The notes under the pieces: model-generated
The model's input: the letters and a program-made list of their open reading frames with translations, nothing else
Database searches by the model: none
What the model was told of the DNA's origin: nothing
Shown here: positions 41,671-49,964 of the stretch, in pieces
Position numbering within the stretch: the stretch's first letter is position 1
Layout of the letters: each line of letters opens with the position of its first letter
Translations under genes and position numbers: made by a program
NCBI GenBank assembly: GCA_030744875.1
Contig: JASLPR010000032.1
Span: 1-51,126 of the forward strand
DNA from: Chloroflexota bacterium
GTDB taxonomy: Bacteria > Chloroflexota > UBA11872 > VXNJ01
DNA length: 51,126 bases
Direction: 5' to 3'

Positions 41671-43320
41671 CTAGCCGCAGGTGAGTTCGGTCGGCCCACC
41701 GGTCTGGATGGGCGCGTGAATAATTGTAGGGCAGGCCGACTCGATGCCGGCATCCAGGGCGTAACGGAGCCCGGCGATGTCGTGGGCGATGGCGCCGCGG
41801 GCGCCGTAGGCGACGGCGACGCCGGCGTACGCCACTGGGCCGATCAGGCTGGCGGTTACGCCCTCGCCGCCGAAGGCCTTCTTCTGCTCGGTGAGCACGA
41901 TGCCCCAGGCGCGGTCGTCGGCGATGACGGCCACGAACGGCAGGTCGTGGCGCACGGCCGGCTCGATCTCCGGGATGCCGAAGTGCACGGAGCCGTCGCC
42001 GGTGAGCAGGATCACCGGTCCTTCGGGACGTGCGAGGCGCGCGCCGAGCGCGCCGGGGATGCCCCAGCCGATGACGCCGCTGGCGCCGCAGGTAAGCCAG
42101 CGGGCCGGATAGCGATCGGCAAGCACCTGGTGGGCCCACTGGCCGATGTTGCCCCCGTCGATCAGGAAGGTGCAGTCGGGGTCTTCGGCGTAGGGCCGCA
42201 GGGCCTCCACCAGGTGGTGGCCGGTCATGGGTTCGTCTTCGGCGAGCGGCGCGGCGAAACGGGCGCGGAACGTGTCATTCGTCTCTTTGGCGAGGTCGAG
42301 CCAGGCGGCGCGGGCGACTGAGTCGGACCCGCGGAGCTGGTCGGCGAGCGCAGCCAGGACCGCGCCGGGATCGGCGGAGATCGCCAGGTCGGGGGTTACG
42401 CCCTGCTGGAGTTGCGCCGGGTCGGCGTCGGTGCGGATCAGCGTGGCCGCCGGGTCGACGGCCGGCGGCAGGGCCCGGCCGAGGCGGTAGTCCACCTGCG
42501 CGCCGGCGATGAGGACTAGGTCCGCCTGCGCCAGTAGCTCGGGCCCGCCGGTAACCGCGCCGATGACGCCGACGAAATTGTCTTCGGCTTCGTCGATGCA
42601 GCCGCGCTCCCAGATGGGGACCGTGAGCGGGGCGGGGAGCTGGTGGACGAGATCGACCAGCGACTCGCCGGCACCGGCGTAGAAGACTCCGGACCCGGCG
42701 ACGATGAGGGGGCGCTGGGACCCGGCGAGTAGATTGGTGGCCGCGTCGATCAGCGCCGGATCGGGAGCGCCACCGGCCGGCACGCGGGCCGGGACCAGGC
42801 GGGTCGGCGGAGCGGATCCGGCCACCGCGGCGCCGGTGACACTGGCGGGGATCGATAGCTGTACCGGTCCGGGCCGGCCGGCGACCGCTCGCGCCAGCGC
42901 CTCGTTGAGGCAGTTGTCGATCTGGGCCGGGTGTTCGACGCGGGCGGAGTACTTGCAGAGCGGTGCGGCCAGGCCGCTGTGGTCGAACTCCTGGAAGGCG
43001 CCGGTGTCGGCGCCGTCGCGGGCGGATTCGCCGGTGAGCAGCAGAATTGGCGTGCCGTCGAACCAGGCGTTCATGAGGCCGGTAAAGGCGTTGCTGTGGG
43101 CGATGCCGCTGCTGACCGCGACCACCGCGACTTTGCCGGTGAGCCGGGCGTAGGCGTCGGCCAGGTAGGCGGCGCCGTACTCGGTGCGCGTGTCGATGAC
43201 CGGGAAGTCGGCCCGCCGGCAGGCGTCGAGCAGGGGACTGAGCCCGTTCCCGCAGACGATGCTGAGGAACTCGATTCCGTGGGCCCGGAGTCCCTGAACC
43301 AGGATGTCGGCACCGGTCAT
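41671..43320 (-). CDS. Thiamine-diphosphate-dependent enzyme (acetolactate synthase-like)
   Basis: Protein of 549 aa with the three-domain fold of TPP decarboxylases and synthases. DTRTEYGAAYLADAYARLTG carries the catalytic Glu near residue 46. The central domain has GSGVFYAGAGESLVDLV. The diphosphate-binding motif begins LLTGDGSVHFG near 438 and ends VIADDRAWG, with Asp where Asn is common. Closest in style to benzoylformate decarboxylase and acetolactate synthase large-subunit homologues; no small subunit lies nearby, so a catabolic 2-oxoacid role is likelier than branched-chain synthesis. Follows pckA on the same strand with a 33-bp gap. Confidence 0.88.
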   Translation of the reverse strand: MTGADILVQGLRAHGIEFLSIVCGNGLSPLLDACRRADFPVIDTRTEYGAAYLADAYARLTGKVAVVAVSSGIAHSNAFTGLMNAWFDGTPILLLTGESARDGADTGAFQEFDHSGLAAPLCKYSARVEHPAQIDNCLNEALARAVAGRPGPVQLSIPASVTGAAVAGSAPPTRLVPARVPAGGAPDPALIDAATNLLAGSQRPLIVAGSGVFYAGAGESLVDLVHQLPAPLTVPIWERGCIDEAEDNFVGVIGAVTGGPELLAQADLVLIAGAQVDYRLGRALPPAVDPAATLIRTDADPAQLQQGVTPDLAISADPGAVLAALADQLRGSDSVARAAWLDLAKETNDTFRARFAAPLAEDEPMTGHHLVEALRPYAEDPDCTFLIDGGNIGQWAHQVLADRYPARWLTCGASGVIGWGIPGALGARLARPEGPVILLTGDGSVHFGIPEIEPAVRHDLPFVAVIADDRAWGIVLTEQKKAFGGEGVTASLIGPVAYAGVAVAYGARGAIAHDIAGLRYALDAGIESACPTIIHAPIQTGGPTELTCG

Positions 43321-43353
43321 AAGTGCCCCCTTCTTTGTTGTGCGGCGCGGGCG

Positions 43354-44958
43354 CTAGCTCGAGCCGGGGCCGGCGGACTCCAGCTCGGGTCGCGAGCCGC
43401 GCATGGTCTTGTCGAAGTTGTCGTGGAAGGCGGTGATCAGCTGGGAGGCGCTGGAGTCGTAGGCGGCTTTGTCGTCCCAGGTTTCACGCGGGCTGAGCAG
43501 GGTGTCGTCGACACCGGGGCAGGCGACCGGAATCTGCAACCCGAAGGCCGGGTCGGTGATGAATTCGCTCTTCGCCAGCGTGCCGTTGAGCGCCGCCCGG
43601 ACCATGGCCCGGGTCTGCGCGATCGGCATGCGGTGGCCGACGTCAGGGCGGCCGCCGGTCCAGCCGGTGTTGACCAACCAGACGTCGGGGCGGTGGCGGC
43701 GCAGGCGCTCGCCGAGGAGGTCGGCGTATTCGCCGGGATCGCGCGGCAGGAAGGGCGCGCCGAAGCAGGCGCTGAACGTGGCCTGCGGCTCGGTGACTCC
43801 GACCTCGGTGCCGGCCAGCCGGGCGGTGTAGCCGGCCAGGAAGTAATACATGGCCTGCTGGTCGTCGAGCCGGCTGATCGGCGGCAACACGCCGAAGGCG
43901 TCGGCCGTCAGCAGCATGACGTTGCTGGCGTGTCCGGCCTGCCCGCTGTCCGAGGAGTTGTCGATGAAGGAGATCGGGTAGGCGGCGCGAGTGTTCTCGG
44001 TGAGCGTGTCGTCATCGAAGTCCAGCGTGCGGCTGTCGGGGTCGTAGACGACGTTCTCTAGGATGGTGCCGAAGCGCTCGGTCGTGGCGTAGATCTCGGG
44101 TTCGGCCTTGGCCGAGAGGTTGATCGCCTTGGCGTAGCAGCCGCCCTCCATGTTGAAGACGCCGCTATCGCTCCAGCCGTGTTCATCGTCGCCGATCAGC
44201 ACCCGCGAGGAGTCGGCCGAGAGAGTGGTCTTGCCGGTGCCCGACAGGCCGAAGAACAGGGCGACGTCGTCGGGCTCGCCGTGGTTGGCGGAGCAGTGCA
44301 TCGGGAAGACGTCGCGGGTGGGGAGGATGTAGTTCATCGCGGTGAAGATGGACTTCTTGATCTCGCCGGCATATTTCGTGCCCCCGATGAGGACCAGCCC
44401 GCGGCTGATGTGCAGCAGGATGAAGGCGTCGGAGTGGGTGCCGTCGACCGCCGGGTCGGCGTGGAAGTCGGGGGCGTGGACGACCGTGAAGTCGCCGATG
44501 GTCGGGACGGGCGAGGAGGTGTCGACGTCGTCCAGGAACATGTGCCGCACGAACAGACCGCACCAGGCGCGCTGGGTGATGACCCGCACGCCGACGCGGT
44601 TGTCGGGGTCGGCGCCGGCGAAGACCTCCTGCACGAAAAGCTCCTGGCCGGCGAGGAAGGCGGTGACTTTGCCGAGCAGCGCGTCGAACTGTGCCTCGCT
44701 GATGTCTTTGTTTACCGCGCCCCAGGCGACGTTCTGCTCGCTGCCCGGCTCGCGGACCGTGAACTTGTCGTTGGGCGAACGGCCGGTGTGCTTGCCGGTG
44801 TTGGCCAGCAATGGCCCGCCGGCGGCGACTTCGGCTTCGCCGCGCTTGATGGCCTGCTCGTACAGAAGGGCCGATGATCCGTTGCGGTAGATGGCGGGGG
44901 CGTTGTCGAGGCCAAGATCGGCGAGGTTGGTTTCGGAGGGGCCATGGCTGGCGAACAT
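43354..44958 (-). CDS. pckA: Phosphoenolpyruvate carboxykinase (ATP)
   Basis: ATP-type PEPCK of 534 aa converting oxaloacetate and ATP to PEP, CO2 and ADP, the first step of gluconeogenesis. NTGKHTGRSPNDKF at 53-66 is the substrate Arg loop. YAGEIKKSIFTAMN (196-209) has the Mn and substrate Lys. GLSGTGKTTLS at 237-247 is the kinase P-loop, with GDDEHGWSDSGVFNMEGGCY after it. RAAYPISFIDN and the C-terminal TGWTGGRPD are also conserved. Normal family length. Upstream, about 175 bp separate it from the divergent fusion gene. Confidence 0.97.
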   Translation of the reverse strand: MFASHGPSETNLADLGLDNAPAIYRNGSSALLYEQAIKRGEAEVAAGGPLLANTGKHTGRSPNDKFTVREPGSEQNVAWGAVNKDISEAQFDALLGKVTAFLAGQELFVQEVFAGADPDNRVGVRVITQRAWCGLFVRHMFLDDVDTSSPVPTIGDFTVVHAPDFHADPAVDGTHSDAFILLHISRGLVLIGGTKYAGEIKKSIFTAMNYILPTRDVFPMHCSANHGEPDDVALFFGLSGTGKTTLSADSSRVLIGDDEHGWSDSGVFNMEGGCYAKAINLSAKAEPEIYATTERFGTILENVVYDPDSRTLDFDDDTLTENTRAAYPISFIDNSSDSGQAGHASNVMLLTADAFGVLPPISRLDDQQAMYYFLAGYTARLAGTEVGVTEPQATFSACFGAPFLPRDPGEYADLLGERLRRHRPDVWLVNTGWTGGRPDVGHRMPIAQTRAMVRAALNGTLAKSEFITDPAFGLQIPVACPGVDDTLLSPRETWDDKAAYDSSASQLITAFHDNFDKTMRGSRPELESAGPGSS

Positions 44959-45134
44959 TGGGTGACCTTTCGCGGACGGCGTGAGGATTCTGGGATGTTG
45001 CCGGCCCGGCCGGGCGACGGGCTCGAAGGGCCGCCGGAGCCCTGCGTCGAACCGGCTGTGATCTTAGACTATCTCGTACCCCGGGGGTGCCCAATGATCG
45101 ATCAACGGCGGCCCGGATGGATAACGGAGTTTGC

Positions 45135-46259
45135 ATGGAAACCTTGATCCGGCGCCTGCACGATTCGCCGGCCCGGCTGGTGATTGCGGTGACCGGCGGT
45201 GGAGTGGGACTGCTGGCGGCACTAACGTCCGTGCCGGGGGCGTCGCGGACTCTGCTGGGCGCGGCGGTGCCGTACTCGGCGGCGGCGCTGCGACGCTATA
45301 TCGGCGGCGAGCCGGAGGGGGCCTGCTCGGCCAGGACGGCGAGCGATATGGCGCTGGCGGCGCTGGCGCGGGCAAGCGAGTTCGCGCCAGAGGCCGACCG
45401 CGACTTGCTGGGAGTTGGGATCACCTGCGGCCTGGCGACCGACCGCGAACGACGCGGCGAGAATCGCTGTTTCGTGGCGGTTGTGGGACGGGGCGGCGAG
45501 TTGCACCGTGGCCTGACGCTGACGAAGGGCGCGCGCAGTCGGACCGAGGAGGAACGGGTGGCGAGTGACCTAGCGCTGGCGACGATCCTGCGGATGGCCG
45601 GGATCGATGGTGGACCGGAACCGGAACTGCTGGAGGGCGAACGGGTGGCGGCGACGACGCCGGGGGTCGAGTACCGGATGGCGCGATTGGCGGACGGGCG
45701 GCTGGACCGGGTGGCGCTGAACGGCGCCGGCGAGCTGGTCGGCGGGGAAAACCCGAGCGCGCTGCTGGCCGGCTCGTACAACCCGCTCCACGCCGGCCAC
45801 CGGGCGCTGCTGGCGGCGGCCGGCCATGAGGTCGGCGTGGCGGTGACCGCCGAGATCTCGATCGAAAACGTGGACAAGCCCTTGCTGGATGCGGAGGAAG
45901 TGTTGCGGCGGGTGGGGCAGTTCGCGGCCGACGACCGGGTGTTCGTGACCCGCGCGGCGACCTTCCGCGAGAAGGCGTGGCTGTTTCCGGGAGTGACCTT
46001 CGTGATCGGTGTGGACACGGCCGAGCGCCTGGTGGCGGCGCAGTACTACGGCGACAACGAGGTGGAGATGCGGGCGGCGCTGAGCGAGATCCGCGCCGCG
46101 GGTTGCCGGTTCCTGGTGGCCGGGCGCGTCGATGGCGCCGGCCGCTTCGGGACGCTGGCCGACGTGGCGATCCCGGCCGAGTTCGCGCCGCTGTTTGGCG
46201 AACTGCCCGAGGCGCGCTTCCGCGCCGACGTGTCGTCGAGCGAAATCCGCGATGCCTAG
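45135..46259 (+). CDS. CinA-like domain fused to a NadD/NadM-type nucleotidyltransferase
   Basis: Protein of 374 aa. Residues 1-165 match the C-terminal CinA (NMN deamidase) fold: VIAVTGGG, LLAALTSVPGASRTLLG, VPYSAAALRRYIG, then GVGITCGLATD. The Ser of AESCTGG is replaced by Gly (TGGGVG). Residues about 210-374 are a nucleotidyltransferase: SYNPLHAGHRALL is the HxGH motif and VSSSEIRDA matches the SSTxIR motif. A linked role in NAD salvage or nucleotide repair is suggested by family knowledge but not proven. Similar architecture is known in some bacteria and plants. ATG at 45135 has GGAG 5 nt upstream; a frame open from 45087 is less likely. Confidence 0.8.
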   Translation: METLIRRLHDSPARLVIAVTGGGVGLLAALTSVPGASRTLLGAAVPYSAAALRRYIGGEPEGACSARTASDMALAALARASEFAPEADRDLLGVGITCGLATDRERRGENRCFVAVVGRGGELHRGLTLTKGARSRTEEERVASDLALATILRMAGIDGGPEPELLEGERVAATTPGVEYRMARLADGRLDRVALNGAGELVGGENPSALLAGSYNPLHAGHRALLAAAGHEVGVAVTAEISIENVDKPLLDAEEVLRRVGQFAADDRVFVTRAATFREKAWLFPGVTFVIGVDTAERLVAAQYYGDNEVEMRAALSEIRAAGCRFLVAGRVDGAGRFGTLADVAIPAEFAPLFGELPEARFRADVSSSEIRDA

Positions 46260-46271
46260 CGCCGGCCGGGG

Positions 46272-48926
46272 CTACGATCTGGCGATGATGACCAGTTCCT
46301 CGCCGGCCCGGATGGTGGCGGTGTCCGCCAGGGTGACGGCGAGTTGCCCGTTGGTGACTTCCCAGTTGGCGTCCAGGGGGCTCCCGGCGAAGGAGACGGC
46401 TACGGTTTCCGGCGCGAACCCGTCCGACAATGCCAGGTTCAGTTGGGCGATCTGGACTTCGCCGTGGGCGATACCGAGTCCGGCGGTGTGCGCCCCGCGG
46501 GCGGTCTCCTGCCAGTAGCTGCCCCAGCCGCGGTTGCCGATGAAGAAGGCGCGGTAGAGGTCGGCGGAGACGCGCGGGGTGGCGGCGAGCGCGGCGGCGC
46601 CGGCGTCGTAGAGGTAGCCGGATAGGGCGTCGAGCAGGTTCCAGCTGGCCAACGTGCGGGCGTAGTGGTCGCCGCATTCGACTTCGTTCCAGGGATTGCG
46701 GATGCGCCCGTTCTGCCGCGAGCGGACGGCGCTGACGATCTCGAGCGCTTCGTTGACGTGGCCTTCGTAGATCAGCTGGCCGGCGACGGCGTACTCGACG
46801 CCGGTCCAGGCGGTCTCGTGGGCGTAGTTGGTCGAGTCGTCAACTTCGCTGCCGTTGGGCCAGGTGCAGAGCAGCACGCCGGGCTCTTCGGGCCGCGCGT
46901 AGACCCGCGGGCGCTGCTCGTGGTCTAGGGGATCGCAGCGGAAGTTGTGCCGGTGGATGGCGTTGGTGGCGGTGCGGACGTGATCTTTGGGCAGGACGTG
47001 GCCCAGTCCCAGGGCGTGCGCCCACCACTGGCCCGGCAACTGGTCGGAGTGGCAGCCGTCGCCGTACTGCATGCTGTCGTAGCGGTCGTGGTCGACGGTC
47101 TGGATGTAGAACTCACCGTTGTATAGCTCGGCGTCGAGTCCGGCGGAGCCCTTGTTGAACAACTCCCGGGCGACGGCAGCCGGCTCGGGATCGTCGAGGA
47201 GATCGGCCGTGGCCGCGATGGCCCGCAGGGCGGTGAGGTAAAGGCTGGTGGTGAAGCTGGAATGGCCGAAGATGCCGCAGTCGTAGGTGTTCCACTGCGA
47301 GCCGGACAGGATGCCGTCGCAGTCGTCGTCCCAACGCGCGATGTCGTAATCGAGCGACAGCTTCACGTTGGGCCAGAGGGCGCAGAGCTAGTCGCGATCG
47401 CCCGATTGGAGGTACTTGCGGTAGACCTTGAGGATTGCGCCGCAGTGGCCGTCGACGGCGTAGACGGCGTTCTCGCCGTGGTGCTGGACGCCGCTCAAAT
47501 CTTCTTTTTCGTCGCAGCAATCTTCGAATTCGGAGCCCCAGCGCGGCATGACGAGAGGCAGCACGACCCGGTGCGGGATGCCGCCGGTAGGGGTCATCTG
47601 TAGGCCGAATTCCAGGTCGCGCTGGGTGCGTTCGAGATCGGGGAAGAGGCGGGAAAGCGTCTGCTCGTAGTTAAGGACGTGCGTGCAGTTGAGGGGGCAG
47701 CAACCGCCGTGGGGCCCGCTCTGGGGGATGCTGGCGCCGTTGCAGTCCTCGAAGGTGTAGAAGTTGCCGTTCTTCGGCCAGAAATAGGTCGGGCTACGCA
47801 GGATGGAGCTCGCGTTGGCGACGGTTTCCAATATCGGGGCCGGGAGGGTCGAGTCGAAGAAGGTGTCGCGGTATAGCCGGGTGGTGGCGGTGAGTTCGTC
47901 GAGGCGGTCGCGGATGTGCTCGACGACCGCCAGCGCGGAGCCGAACCAGTTAGTGTACATGGCGCCCTCGAAGAAACGGCTGTCGCGGTCGTGCATGCCG
48001 AGATGGGATTGCTCTCAGTTGACATAACGATTCGGCAAGTGCTAGGCGAGTACAAAGGTGACGGTGTGCGACTCGCCCGGCTCGACGGTGAACCGCGGGG
48101 CGATGGCGGCGTTCCAGGTGCGGCCTTCGACGCTGGCCGAGGATTCGCCGACATCGGGCAACCCGCCCCGGCCGCGGAAGTCGGCCCAGAGCGCCTGCGG
48201 ATCGTCCCACCAGTTGGCGGTCGAGGCGCCGTCGGTCAGCGCGGCGAGCACGACGTGGCCCTGCTTGGAATGGGCGGCGTCGATGCCCGATGAAGTCATG
48301 TCGACGGCGGAAATGCCGTTCATGCGAATGGTGGTGTTGCGGTTGCCGCCGTAGCTCGCACAGTGGACGCCGTCGATGCAGGTAAAACCGTCCCAGCCGA
48401 CCGAGTTCTGGGCGGTAGACATGAACGAAACGTCGACGGCGACATCACCAGGGTTGCGGGCGGTGAGGTTGAAGATGACCGCCGGCAGAGCCGAGTCGCG
48501 GGCGTTGAAGGGGACGAAGGGCGTGAATGCCTCCATGGAGATTTCGACAGGCAGGTTGGGCTCCAGTTAGGTGAGGTCGGCGATCGGGTAGGAACCGTGG
48601 TACTCGAGGTTCGGCACGCCGGGGAGGACGTTGAGCAACTCGCGGCAACCGGCCGGGATCTCGTGATCGTTGACGGCCGGCGCCGGGTCGAAGGGGGTGA
48701 CGAAATGGCGCTTGGCCCAGACCGCGAAGAAGGTGTGCGGGACGAACCCGGTGTGGTTGATCTCGTGGGATATCTGCCACTGGCGCAGGCTGCCGTCACC
48801 GGCCAACGTGACGTGCCCGGCGCCGAGCCCGCCCATCGGCATGGCGAGGGCGCGGAGGGAGTCTCCGGTGAAGGTGGTGAGGCGGCCGAGGTTGGGGTCG
48901 ATGCGGGTTCCGGTTGCGACTGCCAC
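46272..48926 (-). pseudogene. GH116 (glucosylceramidase/beta-glucosidase-type) gene with four in-frame stops
   Basis: One reading frame of 885 codons. N-terminal domain: AMPMGGLGAGHVTLAGDG, LRQWQISHEINHTG. Middle: NGASIPQSGPHGGCCPLNCT and NYEQTLSRLFPDLERTQRDL. C-terminal (alpha/alpha) domain: CALWPNVKLSLDYDIARW, NTYDCGIFGHSSF and GDGCHSDQLPGQWWA, where the Asp is the likely acid/base. In-frame stops: TAA 48567-48569 (DLT*LEPNLP), TAG 48042-48044 (FVLA*HLPNRY), TGA 48015-48017 (RYVN*EQSHLG), TAG 47388-47390 (GDRD*LCALWP). Trp is the expected residue at the last three. There is no frameshift. The protein has no signal peptide. Convergent with the fusion gene at 45135. Confidence 0.85.
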
Positions 48927-49064
48927 GAGCTTTTGCCTTCACCGTGTTGACGCCACGGGGCGCGCCGAGCTTTCCGTAACTCTGCGAGGCTAGGCTCTTC
49001 GCGGTCAAGTCGAGCAGGGGCGCGGATGAGACAAAAACCGGGCGTGGCCCGGCGGCCGCGGCGG

Positions 49065-49877
49065 CTAGAGGCGGGAGAAGAAGAAGGCCAGCGCGACGAC
49101 GCCGAGGATCGCGCGATAGAGCGCGAAGGGGCCGAAGCCGTTGCGGGCCAGGAAGGCCAGCAGGAGCCGGGCGGCGAGGAAACCGGTGACCGCGGAGGTG
49201 AGCGCGCCGACCGCCAGCACCGCCAGGTCGGCGCCGGAGGTGGCGCCGCCGAATAGATCGCGCCCGCGCCAGAGGGCCGCGCCGAGGATGATCGGGGCCA
49301 TCAATTGGAAGGAGAAGATGGCGGCCGGGACGCGGGCGATGCCCAGGAAGCGGGCGGTGGTCATGGTGATGCCGGAGCGAGAGACGCCGGGGATGAAGGC
49401 GACCACCTGCGAGAAGGCGATGACCAGCCAGGGCAGGAAGTTGGCGGCGGGGGAGGTGTCGGCCGGGCCGGCGTTGCGGTCGGCGGCCCAGAGCAGGGAG
49501 CCGCCGAGGATGAGCGCTAGGGCGACGATCCAAGGCTCGCGGTAGACGGTTTCGATGGACGACTCGGCGAGCACTGCGATGATCCCGACGCCGGCGGTGC
49601 CGACGGCGATGGCGGCCAGGCGCTGGCGGGCGTTGCCGGCGGCGTCGCGGGCATCGAGCAGCAGTTCGCGCCACTGGCGGGCGAGCGTGGCGAAGGCGGC
49701 GACGCCGGTGCCCAAATGAACCGCGACCGCGAAGGTCAGCCCGGTGAGCAATGGCGAGTCCCAGTCGGCGGCCCACGGGACCAGGATCAGGTGGCCGGAA
49801 CTGCTGATGGGCAGGAACTCGGTTATGCCCTGGACGGCGCCCAGGACCACGGCGGCGAACCAGTCGATGGCGGTCAG
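49065..49877 (-). CDS. uppP: Undecaprenyl-diphosphatase (bacitracin resistance protein)
   Basis: Integral membrane phosphatase that recycles undecaprenyl diphosphate for cell-wall synthesis and confers bacitracin tolerance. GAVQGITEFLPISSSGHLIL holds the (E/Q)xxxE and PxSSxGH motifs, and FIPGVSRSGITMTTARFLGI is the PGxSRSG motif. About eight helices follow, ending in ALYRAILGVVALAFF. The usual first ten residues appear only if CTG at 49877 (LTAIDWFAAVVLG) is the start; GGAG lies 10 nt before it. GTG at 49850 is the alternative. A terminator for hppA sits immediately upstream. Confidence 0.93.
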   Translation of the reverse strand: MTAIDWFAAVVLGAVQGITEFLPISSSGHLILVPWAADWDSPLLTGLTFAVAVHLGTGVAAFATLARQWRELLLDARDAAGNARQRLAAIAVGTAGVGIIAVLAESSIETVYREPWIVALALILGGSLLWAADRNAGPADTSPAANFLPWLVIAFSQVVAFIPGVSRSGITMTTARFLGIARVPAAIFSFQLMAPIILGAALWRGRDLFGGATSGADLAVLAVGALTSAVTGFLAARLLLAFLARNGFGPFALYRAILGVVALAFFFSRL

Positions 49878-49898
49878 TGGATCATTTCTCCGGGTAAA

Positions 49899-49950
49899 TC
49901 AAAACGGCGCCCCCGGGCGAGATCATAGACCTCGAACGCTCGGGAGCGCC
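49899..49950 (-). terminator. Rho-independent terminator after hppA
   Basis: Arms 49937-49950 and 49906-49919 pair at 13 of 14 positions, counting one G-T wobble, with a 17-nt loop. On the minus strand a T-rich tract (GTTTTGATTT) follows the stem. It lies 14 bases past the hppA stop and ends just before the uppP ribosome-binding site. Confidence 0.7.
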
Positions 49951-49964
49951 GGTTTGTTTCGCGA

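Noticed and set aside
5426-48926. Alternative genetic code (TGA as Trp or TAG as Gln)
   Set aside because: Many intact genes here end in TGA or TAG at the expected length (for example tupB, coxA, coxC) and use TGG for Trp, so a full reassignment is excluded; only occasional readthrough remains possible.
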